A DNA stretch of 64,000 nucleotides from Desulfobacteraceae bacterium. GTDB taxonomy: Bacteria; Desulfobacterota; Syntrophobacteria; Syntrophobacterales; Syntrophobacteraceae. This document shows positions 50,506 to 59,182 of this stretch, in pieces (within the stretch, counting starts at the first letter, position 1; each line of letters opens with the position of its first letter). The stretch spans positions 1-64,000 of the forward strand of contig JAJFVB010000135.1 of NCBI GenBank assembly GCA_021372055.1, read 5' to 3'. The notes under the pieces were generated by a model. The model was given only the letters and a program-made list of their open reading frames with translations, was not told the origin of the DNA and ran no database searches. The position numbers were made by a program, and so were the translations under genes.

Positions 50506-51576
50506 CTACTTCGAATCAGAGGTGGGTTGATCGGCCGAATTGAAGAGATGGACCTGCACCTCGTCTTTTTCGCCCGGTGTTGCGTCCGTTTCAATCGCTA
50601 TTGTCGTCTGCTTGCGTTGCCCGACAGGGACTCCCCCCAGTTTGGGGCTCACGTTCAGGCTGTAGCCCGCGTTCTTTTCGAGCGGAGACTGCTCGACATC
50701 CACGAACCGCTTGTCATAGGTCAGCTTCGTTATCTGGAAAGGATGATTGCGATTGCTCGTCACCACGATCTTGCACGTTCGCTCCGGCTGATTGGCACTG
50801 AGCTTTCCAATCAATATCGTCTGCGGCTTCACGGCAATTTCGCCCTCGATGTAGCCGTTGACCCGCACGAGGATATCCGGCTTCTGAGCAAGGTCGGTCA
50901 TCAGTTTTATATATCCCGCATAATTGCCGCGCTTTGTCTTGTTGGCCACCTTGAGCCGGTAGTGCCTGCCGTCTTCGATAGTTTCGACGCTATAGGCTAT
51001 GTTGTCGTTTATGCTGCATTCGCTGTTGGAGATCTGGAAAGGAACGGCGCCCACAAGGTCCAGGACCGTTTCCTGCAACCGCTCGGACATGCCCCGGAAA
51101 ACGACATTGGTCGTCGGCTTCAGATCGATCAGAGCCTGCACATTGCCCTCCACCTTCACGGTGACTTCGGGAGAATGCGGGTCGTTGCTGACGATTGTAG
51201 CCGGTTTGGATACTTTCCCCTGGAAACCCTTGAGATTCACTTTCAGTGTTATTTTGCCCTCGCCGCCGGGAGGGATCGCCCTGTCATAATGGGCGACGGT
51301 GCACCCTCAGCCGACTCGAACGCGGTCGATATTCAACGTGGCGCTTCCAGCGTTTGCGACAAGAAAATCATGCGTTATTTCCGCTCCTTCCTGAACCTTG
51401 CCGAAGTCGTATACGCGCTCGCTCACCTTGATCGAAGGCTGCTCCGAACCGGTGGATGCAGGCGAGACGGTCTTGCCGGGCTTGGCTTTCGCGGCAACCG
51501 CCGCTTGCGCGCCCGTCAGGGCAAAAAGAGCGGTGAGCAAAAAGCAGAATACTCTTCCGCGAATGAAGGATCTCAT
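50506..51576 (-). CDS. DUF1573-type exported protein with in-frame TGA, probable selenoprotein
   Basis: 356 codons if the TGA at 51307-51309 (codon 90) is read as selenocysteine. Signal peptide 1-29 (cleavage after AAVAA). The DUF1573 domain runs across the TGA: RVYDFGKVQEGAEITHDF, NAGSATLNIDRVRVG, then U-GCTVAHYDRAIPPGGEG, then GKVSKPATIVSNDP. The family normally has C-G-C-T here; U replaces the first Cys. A 6-bp hairpin with its loop starting 17 bases after the TGA fits a bacterial SECIS. Residues 115-356 contain a second, Ig-like part. The alternative is a nonsense mutation. Confidence 0.75.
51276..51296 (-). promoter_or_regulatory. SECIS-like hairpin downstream of the in-frame TGA
   Basis: In the mRNA TCGCCC (51296-51291) pairs with GGGCGA (51281-51276) around a nine-base loop ATTATGACA. 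The stem starts 10 bases and the loop 17 bases after TGA, in the range for bacterial SECIS elements. The loop lacks the common G in its first two positions, so the match is partial. Confidence 0.45.
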
Positions 51577-51764
51577 ATCCCATTTCCTCTAAATGAAGTT
51601 TCCAATAAATCCTGAAAAATTGCGCCATTTCGTCGTCCGCAGACCGGACAAACGGTCCAGATGAATAGCCCTTCTTGAATTCATCGTCAAGATTAAACTT
51701 ATTCAAGTTATTTAAAGTACTTAAAATAGCAGTGCCCCGCTTTGGGGCCGACGTTCCGCCAGAC

Positions 51765-52871
51765 TCAGCGGCTGGACATCAACTCACTCGCAGGAACAAT
51801 CTCCAGGCCCTCTTTCCGGAACAGCGCGCCGGCCTCCTGCAGAGCCTTGAGAGTCGCCTCGTGAGGATGTCCGACAGCAAGAGCCGTGCCTTGGACCTTT
51901 GCAATTGAGATGAGTCGTGAAATTTGCGCGCGGACGGCAGCGGGTGAAGGATCGTGATCGAGGAAGATATCACGCTTGCGTGTCGGGATCTTTTGTTCCC
52001 GGGCCGACGACCAGGCTTTGCTGTCCGGGGTCGTCATGCTGTCGAGGAAGAAAAGATTGTGCTCTTTGAGCAAAACCATGAAGGTTTTCATTGCCTCGGC
52101 GTCCTGTGTCATCCGGGACCCCTCATGATTGTTCAGCCCTGAGAAATAAGGCGACGTGTCCAGTGCCGTTCCCAGGTTTCGCCGCATCTGGTCGCGGGAC
52201 ATCGACGCAAATAGAGCGCCCTTCCCCGGGTTGACTTTAGGGTACCCCAAGGGCTCCATCGGACAGTGCAGAAGGATTTCCCTGTGTTGCGAATGGGCCA
52301 GCTCAGCGATATCCCGGCTGTGTTTCTGATACGGAATAATGGAGAGCGTGACCGCAAAAGGAAGCGCGATGAATTTCCGGGCCGCTTCGATATCGGGCCC
52401 GAAGTCGTCGATCACGATTGCAGCCTTGAGCACGGCCTTTGGCTTGGTGGGGGGCGGAGGCACGGGAGGCGGAGTCGGCGCGGGCTTGTTCATCGCGACC
52501 GCGAGAGGTTCCTCCGAATCCCGCTTTCCCGAAGGTTTTGCAGCATCGGCCCTTGGAACCTGCGGTTTAGGCTGCACCGAGGAGTCGCCCTTCACGGCAG
52601 GACGCCCCTGCTCCTTGCCGGCCGGGGCGGGTGCCGGCTGCGGACGGGAAGGGGTCTGCGACACCTTCTCCCCGCTGGAAAGTTTAGGTTTCCCCGGATT
52701 GTAGTCCTTGCTGAAATAGAGCAGAGATGACAGAAAAATGACTGCGAGAATCCAGGCGAATATTACAGGACCCGAGGGGAGTTTTTTGCGGAGGGAAGGC
52801 TGGTTCCCGGATGAACCATCCTTCCCTCCGCCTTGTGCCTTGCCTGCTCTGGTCCCCTTTTTCGGCGGCAA
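51765..52871 (-). CDS. Divergent polysaccharide deacetylase family protein
   Basis: 368 residues. A membrane anchor at about 36-53 follows a basic N-terminus; residues 55-145 are a Pro/Ala/Lys linker. The catalytic-like domain starts KAAIVIDDFGPDIEAA, with LSIIPYQKHS, LLHCPMEPLGYP, NNHEGSRMTQD, FLDSMTTPDSKAW and ALAVGHPHEAT, all markers of the divergent polysaccharide deacetylase group. Probably acts on envelope polysaccharide in the periplasm. It follows the ctp gene by 49 bases; a Ctp protease next to this family is a common arrangement. Confidence 0.85.
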   Translation of the reverse strand: MPPKKGTRAGKAQGGGKDGSSGNQPSLRKKLPSGPVIFAWILAVIFLSSLLYFSKDYNPGKPKLSSGEKVSQTPSRPQPAPAPAGKEQGRPAVKGDSSVQPKPQVPRADAAKPSGKRDSEEPLAVAMNKPAPTPPPVPPPPTKPKAVLKAAIVIDDFGPDIEAARKFIALPFAVTLSIIPYQKHSRDIAELAHSQHREILLHCPMEPLGYPKVNPGKGALFASMSRDQMRRNLGTALDTSPYFSGLNNHEGSRMTQDAEAMKTFMVLLKEHNLFFLDSMTTPDSKAWSSAREQKIPTRKRDIFLDHDPSPAAVRAQISRLISIAKVQGTALAVGHPHEATLKALQEAGALFRKEGLEIVPASELMSSR

Positions 52872-52920
52872 TTTCTTCTCTCCGGATTTACCGATTGTTC
52901 TCGATACCGAGGGGCACCGG

Positions 52921-54246
52921 CTACTTCGCCAGAGTTTGCGCCATGATCTTGTAGCCCTTGAGCAGATCCAGGGCGCGCCTCAGCTGGTTGTCGCCTTCCA
53001 CCATCTTTTTGGTTTCGGCCTGAGCGGTTTCCTGCTTGCCGGAGCTGTCGGATTTCTGGTTTTCCATATGCCTGGGGAGATCCTTTTCGCGTACACGAGG
53101 CTGATCCTCGGCCGCAGCTTCCTCACCGCCCGGCTTGACGGTCTCGCGCTTCACCATGATGTCCGGGGTGATGCCCTTGGCCTGAATGGACTTTCCCGAC
53201 GGCGTGTAATAGAGCGACGTGGTGAGCCTTAGAGCGGACCCGTCGTTAAGGGGTATGACTGTCTGGACGGAGCCCTTTCCGAAAGTCTGCTCGCCCATGA
53301 TTATGGCTCTTTTCTGATCCTGAAGCGCGCCGGCAACGATCTCGGAGGCGCTCGCGCTGCCGGAGTTCACCAGCACGACTATCGGGTAGTTGTGTACTCT
53401 CGAGTTCTTATGGGCCTCGAAGCGCATCTTCTGATTGTCCAGCCGCCCGCCCGTATAGACTATGAGTCCCTGGTCGAGGAACTCGTCGCTCACCTCAACC
53501 GCCTGGTCCAGCAACCCCCCGGGGTCGTTTCGCAGATCGAGAACAAGACCCTGCATTCCGGGATTTTCAGCTTCGAGCTGGTCGAGCGCCTTACGAAGAT
53601 CGTTGGCCGTTCCGCTCTGGAAGCTGGAGATGCGCACGTAGCCGTAACCGGGCTCCAGGCTGCGCGATTTCACACTCTGGATGGAAATGATGTCCCGCAC
53701 CAGTTCGAACTCGAACGGCTTGCGCTCTCCCTTGCGGATGATCGTGAGCTTCACCTTGGTCCCCTTCGGGCCGCGCATCTTCTGGACCGCATCCGTCAGG
53801 GACATATCCTGCGTGGGCGTTTCATCGATCTTCATAATCTGGTCGCCGGCCTGAATGCCCGCCTTGTCAGCGGGAGTTCCCTCGAGGGGGGCGACAACGG
53901 TCAAAATGTTGTCGCGTATGGTAATTTCTATCCCGAGCCCACCGAATTTCCCCTTCGTTTCTATCTGGAGCTCCTTGTAATCCTCGGGCTTGAGGAAAGA
54001 GGAATGCGGATCGAGTTCCCGGAGCATGCCGTTAATGGCCCCGTACATCAGCTTTTTCTGCTCCACCTTTTCGACGTAATTGTCCTGCACTATGGACATC
54101 ACATCGCTGAAAAGCCTCAGGTACTGGTAGACTTCGGGATTGTCGGGAACGGAGCTCTTTGCCGCCCTGATCGTCGACCAACCCCCAAGTGAAATGAGGA
54201 GCGCGGCGAGGACCAGCAGACACAATTTGGAGCGATTCTTCACCAT
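52921..54246 (-). CDS. ctpA: C-terminal processing peptidase, S41 family
   Basis: 441 residues from the ATG at 54246 (AAGGAATACCA upstream). Signal sequence or anchor 1-29; DVMSIVQDNYVEKVEQ start of the protease body; PDZ domain about 90-170 (GGLGIEITIRDNILTVVAPLEGTPA); catalytic Ser in VNSGSASASEIVAGALQD and Lys in TFGKGSVQT. The C-terminal 60 residues are a charged tail. These periplasmic proteases trim cell-wall hydrolases or other envelope proteins. It is coupled with the downstream deacetylase-family gene. Confidence 0.92.
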   Translation of the reverse strand: MVKNRSKLCLLVLAALLISLGGWSTIRAAKSSVPDNPEVYQYLRLFSDVMSIVQDNYVEKVEQKKLMYGAINGMLRELDPHSSFLKPEDYKELQIETKGKFGGLGIEITIRDNILTVVAPLEGTPADKAGIQAGDQIMKIDETPTQDMSLTDAVQKMRGPKGTKVKLTIIRKGERKPFEFELVRDIISIQSVKSRSLEPGYGYVRISSFQSGTANDLRKALDQLEAENPGMQGLVLDLRNDPGGLLDQAVEVSDEFLDQGLIVYTGGRLDNQKMRFEAHKNSRVHNYPIVVLVNSGSASASEIVAGALQDQKRAIIMGEQTFGKGSVQTVIPLNDGSALRLTTSLYYTPSGKSIQAKGITPDIMVKRETVKPGGEEAAAEDQPRVREKDLPRHMENQKSDSSGKQETAQAETKKMVEGDNQLRRALDLLKGYKIMAQTLAK

Positions 54247-54554
54247 TGGTATTCCTTGCTGTTTCAGAAATTTAAAGCCGCAGGACCCGAAAATTGACCC
54301 CGGGCGGAAGGCTATCCAGACCGCCCCCGTCCTTTTGTGCATTCTACAGCAGGTCTGAAATATAGCCGAGGGACTTTAACAGCACCGCAAGTAAACGGCA
54401 ACTGGAATTTTGAAGGTAAACAGGGGACTTTCCAAGGAAACCGGATCATGCTTGCGGGCGGTTGCCGTGAAAATGGTATCACTAATCGCATAAAAAAACA
54501 TGCTTTTTGGAAATTTTCGTGACGGTTCTGCTCCTTTCAGACGAGTTCGCCGAT
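54247..54554. other. 308-base spacer upstream of ctpA
   Basis: No coding frame of note. It should hold the ctpA promoter; an AT-rich stretch near 54475-54530 with a GCAT/ATGC hairpin around T7 is the only structure. No convincing -35/-10 pair was identified. Confidence 0.3.
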
Positions 54555-55436
54555 TTAGAGCACTTCGATGCGGCTCGGCATACATGCCCTGCAGGACCCC
54601 GACCTCGCCTGCGCGGCATCCGAAAGGGAGAGAACGCCGACTATGTTGGCGGGATCCCCCCGATAGATGAAAAATCGCCTGATATCCCAGTAGATCATCT
54701 GCCGGATCACCTTCGCGATTTCCTCGTCCTGGCTGCACGAGCGCACCGGGGAGCGCATGACGGATTTTGCGCTCGCCTCCGTTGGAAGCCCATGCTTGTA
54801 TGCCAGAATCAGGTCGGTCTTGGAAACCACACCCGCCGGGACCTTTCCGCCGGTAACCAGGATGGCGCCGAACCGCAACTCCGAGAGCCTCTCCATGACG
54901 TCATGCAGGGTTTCCTCCTCATCCACCGCCTGTACTGAGGGAGTCATTATCTCGCGCACACGCATCCAATCCCCGGAATCGTTGCGCGAATGCCTCCTCT
55001 GAATGCTCCGGGGGCACCTGTGACAATACCTGTACAGAAGGCCCACTATGTCCGGATACGAAATGACCCCCGTGGCCGATGCGGGCTGTTCGCTCTGCAC
55101 GTACACGCGGTGAATCCGGTTGATGCTCATGGTATTGAGGACCTGCTCAAGGGAATCGCCGGGCGAACATACGATAAGCGGGCTTCGCATGATGAGTTTT
55201 GCGGGATAGCCTATCGGAACTCCCGCGTAGTAGGCGCTCATTATATCCGTTTTGGAGACCACGCCGACCGGTTCGAGATTCTTGTCCATCACCAGGATGG
55301 CCGAGACCTTGTGCTTGATCACGCTCCGTATGGTCTGCTCGATGCTCGTATCGGTCTGAATGCTCACCGCAATCCGGCGCATCGATTCCCGCACCCGCAG
55401 TTCGCTGAGCATGTTTTTCACATCGATAATCGGCAT
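54555..55436 (-). CDS. Four-CBS-domain protein
   Basis: 293 residues. Two pairs of CBS domains: VRESMRRIAVSIQTDTSI...VVSKTDI and LIMRSPLIVCSPGDSL...GVISYPDI, then MRVREIMTPSVQAVDEEETL...VVSKTDL and VMRSPVRSCSQDEEI...VLSLSDA. Between the pairs is a Cys/Arg-rich YCHRCPRSIQRR segment. CBS pairs bind adenine nucleotides and act as energy sensors. No enzyme domain. It starts 11 bases after the next CBS gene, so the two are cotranscribed. Confidence 0.85.
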   Translation of the reverse strand: MPIIDVKNMLSELRVRESMRRIAVSIQTDTSIEQTIRSVIKHKVSAILVMDKNLEPVGVVSKTDIMSAYYAGVPIGYPAKLIMRSPLIVCSPGDSLEQVLNTMSINRIHRVYVQSEQPASATGVISYPDIVGLLYRYCHRCPRSIQRRHSRNDSGDWMRVREIMTPSVQAVDEEETLHDVMERLSELRFGAILVTGGKVPAGVVSKTDLILAYKHGLPTEASAKSVMRSPVRSCSQDEEIAKVIRQMIYWDIRRFFIYRGDPANIVGVLSLSDAAQARSGSCRACMPSRIEVL

Positions 55437-55447
55437 GGAAACTCCTG

Positions 55448-55942
55448 TTACGGAGAGAGGCCATCCTTTATCAGGTGCGGATCTTTTTCCATCAGATAGA
55501 AGAAAACATTGCTGATGTGCACGATGCCGATCATTTTCCCGGCCTCGATCACCGGTATGTGGCGGATATGCTTGCGGGTCAGAATGTCCACAATGAGCAG
55601 CAGGTGCGTTTCCGGCGTGATCGTGATCAACTCGGTTGTCATCAGGTCACCGACGAGGATGGACTGAGCGCGGTCAAGGCTTTCGCTGATGAAACCGGAA
55701 ACGTCTATGTCGTCCATTTCGCCCCAGATGTGGATATGCTTGGGACGCATGAGGACAAGGATGTCGTACATGGAGATCATGCCGACCAGGTCGCCCGCTT
55801 CGTTTACCACCGCCATCCCGAACACCCGGCGGTCAAGATGCCTGGCGGCATCCTGGAATGCCCTCACCGCCTCCGGGATGGGGGTGCTCTGACGCACGGT
55901 GAAGAACCCCTTTTCCATTACATCGCGGGCGGTAACCCCCAT
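55448..55942 (-). CDS. Two-CBS-domain protein
   Basis: 164 residues with GAGGTGA upstream. One CBS pair: TARDVMEKGFFTVRQSTPIPE...GMISMYDI and VGDLMTTELITITPETHL...GIVHISNV. Between them a MRPKHIHIWGEMDD insertion. A sigma70-like promoter lies 100 bases upstream. With the four-CBS protein directly downstream it probably forms a small regulatory unit sensing adenylate charge. Confidence 0.85.
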   Translation of the reverse strand: MGVTARDVMEKGFFTVRQSTPIPEAVRAFQDAARHLDRRVFGMAVVNEAGDLVGMISMYDILVLMRPKHIHIWGEMDDIDVSGFISESLDRAQSILVGDLMTTELITITPETHLLLIVDILTRKHIRHIPVIEAGKMIGIVHISNVFFYLMEKDPHLIKDGLSP

Positions 55943-56042
55943 GATTCACCTCGATCGAAAATGCCACGTCAGCAAAAATCAACAGGATCCACGGGAGAAG
56001 GTCGCAAAAGCATCATGCGAATGTCATTGGGGTTGTCGTCTT

Positions 56043-56070
56043 TGTTTATCACTTTGGTTCGTCCTGTCAA
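56043..56070 (-). promoter_or_regulatory. Sigma70-like promoter for the CBS gene pair
   Basis: On the minus strand TTGACA (56070-56065), 16 bases and TAAACA (56048-56043). The -35 is perfect. The start would be about 95 bases before the two-CBS gene. Confidence 0.5.
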
Positions 56071-56149
56071 TAATTTAAAGCCGGGGCGGGACTTGCGGCC
56101 GAAGGAGAACCGGGACCGGCTCGACGGTGTTGCGGAATGCGAAGGGTTT

Positions 56150-56194
56150 TCCAAAAAAGGAAGAAGGCGCCCATCTATTCGACCGGCGCCTTCT
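56150..56194 (-). terminator. Intrinsic terminator downstream of the histidine kinase
   Basis: AGAAGGCGCC (56162-56171) and GGCGCCTTCT (56185-56194) form a perfect 10-bp stem with a 13-base loop; on the minus strand it continues TCCTTTTTTGG. It can end the kinase transcript, which stops 160 bases upstream. Confidence 0.75.
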
Positions 56195-56355
56195 CAAATA
56201 TGGAAACGCAAACTCCAATTGACCACCGATCTCAGATTAAACATGCCGGGAGACGCGCGCAACCGGACCTTGGGCAAATATGTCCGAAATTCATCCCGCG
56301 CGGACATTCACGTGGCGGCTTCAAAACGCGGCTCCTTTTGCCTGCCGGATCGGCA

Positions 56356-58065
56356 CTACCTTTGTCCTCCGGCAATCCCATGGGCGAGAGGAGAGCCGGA
56401 TGGCACCAATTCCGGTTCGCCGTCCTGCGGGGATTCGAGGAGCTGGGACGATGCTTCGAGTTCGTTGGGGCGGTTGGGGAAGATGAGCCGGAATGTCGTT
56501 CCCTCGCCGGGCACCGAGTCGAGTTCGATGAGGGCCCCGTGCTTTTCGAGGATCTGCCGCGATATGCTGAGCCCCATTCCGGTACCTTCCGGCTTGCGCG
56601 TGAAGAACGGATCGAAGATGCGGTTCTTGTCTTCTTCCAGAATGCCCATGCCCGTGTCGCTTATCTGGAGCACCTGGCTATGGGCATCTTGCGGCAGCAT
56701 GGTCGTGATCCGCAGTTTTCCTCCGTCGGGCATGGCCTCGATCGCGTTTATGATGAGATTCATGACCACCTGGCATATCTGATTGAAATCCATGACAACC
56801 GGGTTCAACCGCTCGTCCAGGTCGGATTCGATTTCGACACGGGCCTTGATCAGGTACATCTTGGACATGTCGATGCAATGGCGGACAACCTCGTTCAGCC
56901 TGGTGGGAAGGAACTGGGGATCGCGGGGACGCGCAAAATGCAGGACCTGCTGAATGATCCTGTCCATCTTTCGAATCTGCTGGAAAACGTCTTCGAACAT
57001 CTCCTGCTGGGCGGGATCGAGATCGAGTTCCCGCCGGAGCATCTGAGTGTTGAAATTGATCGTCGCCAGCGGGTTGCGTATCTCGTGCGCAATGCCCGCC
57101 GCCAGGGTCCCGAGCGCTTTTAGCCGCTCGGTTTGCTGCATGCGCTGTTCGAGCTTCCGCGCCTCGGTCGCGTCCTTTTCGTAGTAAACCACCCGTTCGA
57201 GCTGTCCCGAGATGTTGAATACCGGAAAGGCATAGTAATGGTAGTATCCGCCCCAGCGGGGATGCGGACCTTCACGCCTGACGGGCTGCGCTCCCCACAG
57301 ACATGCCCAGATGGGACATTCGAGATGCGGCTGTTCCGTGCCGTAGAGCACCCCGGTGTATTTGCGCCCGACAAGATTGGGACCGTACACCTTTTCGCTC
57401 GTCTTGTTCACCCGGTATATCCGCATCCTGCGGTCCACAAGGAAAATGCTGTGCTGAATGGCGTCGAAGCCGATTTCCAGCTCGCACTTGGCCCGCTCGA
57501 CCGAATCGAAGAGCAATGCGTTCTGTATCGTAACCCCGAGCTGATTTCCGATGGAGCGCAGGAGTTCGCCCTGTTCCGGCCTCAGCTGATAGGCGCCGTC
57601 ATTGGTCACGTAGAGCAGCCCGAGGATTCTTTTCTGTGACACGAGGGGAATGCAGATAATCTCATCCACCCCCTCTTCGGCCATGCGCTCCCGAAGCGCT
57701 GCAAACGTGATTTTACTGATCGGAAACCATCGGATCGGGTCCTGCTCGTCGTACTTGTCCATCACCCCGGACGGCATGGTGAGAAACTGGATGCAGTTGA
57801 GCAAAGAAGGGGAAAACCCGTGATGGACCGCAAGCTCCAGCAGCCATTTTTCCTCGGAAGATTCCTTGACCAGATACAGAGCACCCATCTTGAACTTTAA
57901 AGTTCGGAGGATATTGGCGAGTGCGCGCTGTAGGACGTCCTGGAGGTGCGGCGAGCTGTAGAGCGCAGAAGAGATGTCGTAGAGGATCTGGAGTTCTAAG
58001 TGCTGGGTCAAATCTTCGTGGCGAGGGCCTTCAGCCTGAGCGCCAATCATCTTTGACTTTTCCAT
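56356..58065 (-). CDS. GAF-PAS sensor histidine kinase
   Basis: 569 residues, no membrane segment, so cytoplasmic. GAF domain about 25-195, PAS-like domain about 205-310 with several Cys and His (HLECPIWACLWG), coiled linker and kinase core: H-box AGIAHEIRNPLATINFN, N-box NLIINAIEAMP, G1 DTGMGI and G2 GTGMGLSI. The closest style is the NtrB-type soluble kinases. No response regulator is adjacent, so it is an orphan kinase. The Cys-rich PAS segment could bind a metal or sense redox; this is speculation. Confidence 0.88.
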   Translation of the reverse strand: MEKSKMIGAQAEGPRHEDLTQHLELQILYDISSALYSSPHLQDVLQRALANILRTLKFKMGALYLVKESSEEKWLLELAVHHGFSPSLLNCIQFLTMPSGVMDKYDEQDPIRWFPISKITFAALRERMAEEGVDEIICIPLVSQKRILGLLYVTNDGAYQLRPEQGELLRSIGNQLGVTIQNALLFDSVERAKCELEIGFDAIQHSIFLVDRRMRIYRVNKTSEKVYGPNLVGRKYTGVLYGTEQPHLECPIWACLWGAQPVRREGPHPRWGGYYHYYAFPVFNISGQLERVVYYEKDATEARKLEQRMQQTERLKALGTLAAGIAHEIRNPLATINFNTQMLRRELDLDPAQQEMFEDVFQQIRKMDRIIQQVLHFARPRDPQFLPTRLNEVVRHCIDMSKMYLIKARVEIESDLDERLNPVVMDFNQICQVVMNLIINAIEAMPDGGKLRITTMLPQDAHSQVLQISDTGMGILEEDKNRIFDPFFTRKPEGTGMGLSISRQILEKHGALIELDSVPGEGTTFRLIFPNRPNELEASSQLLESPQDGEPELVPSGSPLAHGIAGGQR

Positions 58066-58190
58066 TTTTCTTTCGCTTATCGGTTAAGGCAAACGCGTCA
58101 TTGCGCGCAAGGGCGCTTTTGCCGGACCGCCAGCGCCCCCCGTCCCAAAGGCCAGGGGGCGCTAACCATGTGAGCATTCCGGAAACCGGA

Positions 58191-59126
58191 TTATACGGTC
58201 CCGGACCTTTTCCGAATATCTTCCCACTGGGAGTAGATCATCCGAGCCACGCGAATGGAGGCTCTATCGACCATCTTTCCGTCCAGCGCAAAAGATCCCA
58301 GTCCCGATGCCTGGGCCTGCTCATAGGCCTCAAGGATGCGCTTGGACCTTTCCACGTCCTCCTGTGAGGGCGTGTAGAGCTCGTTTATTATCGCAATCTG
58401 ATCCGGATGGATCACCCATTTTCCATCAAACCCCAGGGCCGCGCTGAGCAGGCAGGAGCGCCGCAAACCTTCCGGGTCCTTGTAGTCTCCGTACGGAGCG
58501 TCTATGGCCGCCAGCCCCGCGGATTTGGCGGCCATTGCCATGCGCGCGAGCGGGAAATGCCACCGGTGCCCCGGATAGAAATCCTCCATGTCCCCGTGAC
58601 CGCTGATGCCCTTGCTCATCATCGTGAGCGAAGCGCCGTAGTCCGCCACCCCGAAGACAAGCGTTTCGAGCCTGGGGGAACTCGCGGCGATCTCGCCGGC
58701 CTTGAGCATCCCCGTGGCCGTCTCGATGGATGCTTCAAGCCCGATCTGCCGTTTAAACCCCTTATGCTGCTCGATCTGGGTCAGAAAGTAATCGATGGCC
58801 TTTATCTCGGCCGGATCGTCCACCTTCGGGACCACGATCACATCGATGAATTCCCCCGCCGCCTCCACGACATCGATAAGGTCGCGATACGCAAACGGAG
58901 TATCCATGGAATTTATCCGGTACGCCCTGACTTTGCCTTTCCAGTCCCGCTCCTGGAAAATCGATATGACACGCTTGCGCGCCTCTTCCTTTTCGCCGAT
59001 GGGCACGCTGTCCTCGAGGTCCAGCATGATTTCATCGGCATCCAGAGCAAATGCCTTATTCACCATTTTTTCGCGGTTGGATGGAACGGAAATTATCGAG
59101 CGGCGCAGGCGAGCTACATTTCCCAT
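58191..59126 (-). CDS. CitE/HpcH-family CoA-ester lyase
   Basis: 311 residues from the ATG at 59126 (GGGAG six bases upstream; an ATG two codons earlier leaves no spacing). Barrel motifs: RRSIISVPSNREKM, DLEDSVPIGEKEEAR (metal-binding Glu and Asp), RINSMDTPFAYRDL, VVPKVDDPAEI, and GLEASIETATG. The family splits malyl-CoA, citramalyl-CoA or related esters to acetyl-CoA. No citD or citF is nearby, so it is not citrate lyase proper. It lies 56 bases after ppdK and may be cotranscribed. Confidence 0.82.
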   Translation of the reverse strand: MGNVARLRRSIISVPSNREKMVNKAFALDADEIMLDLEDSVPIGEKEEARKRVISIFQERDWKGKVRAYRINSMDTPFAYRDLIDVVEAAGEFIDVIVVPKVDDPAEIKAIDYFLTQIEQHKGFKRQIGLEASIETATGMLKAGEIAASSPRLETLVFGVADYGASLTMMSKGISGHGDMEDFYPGHRWHFPLARMAMAAKSAGLAAIDAPYGDYKDPEGLRRSCLLSAALGFDGKWVIHPDQIAIINELYTPSQEDVERSKRILEAYEQAQASGLGSFALDGKMVDRASIRVARMIYSQWEDIRKRSGTV

Positions 59127-59182
59127 CGTCATCTCCCTGTATGAAGAGCATCAAGAGTGTGAGCGGCTATCATAGGCATCAT

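Larger units (their letters stand above)
55943..56355. other. 413-base spacer with promoter and terminator
   Basis: Holds the promoter of the CBS operon (56043-56070) and a strong minus-strand terminator (56150-56194). The remaining 160 bases next to the kinase stop (56195-56355) show no gene. The terminator tail resembles that of the small-RNA candidate at 49461. Confidence 0.4.

Noticed and set aside
50506-51576. Pseudogene explanation for the broken DUF1573 gene
   Set aside because: Only one stop, no frameshift, intact signal peptide and domain on both sides, and the stop replaces a conserved Cys. Selenocysteine explains this better, though a point mutation is not excluded.
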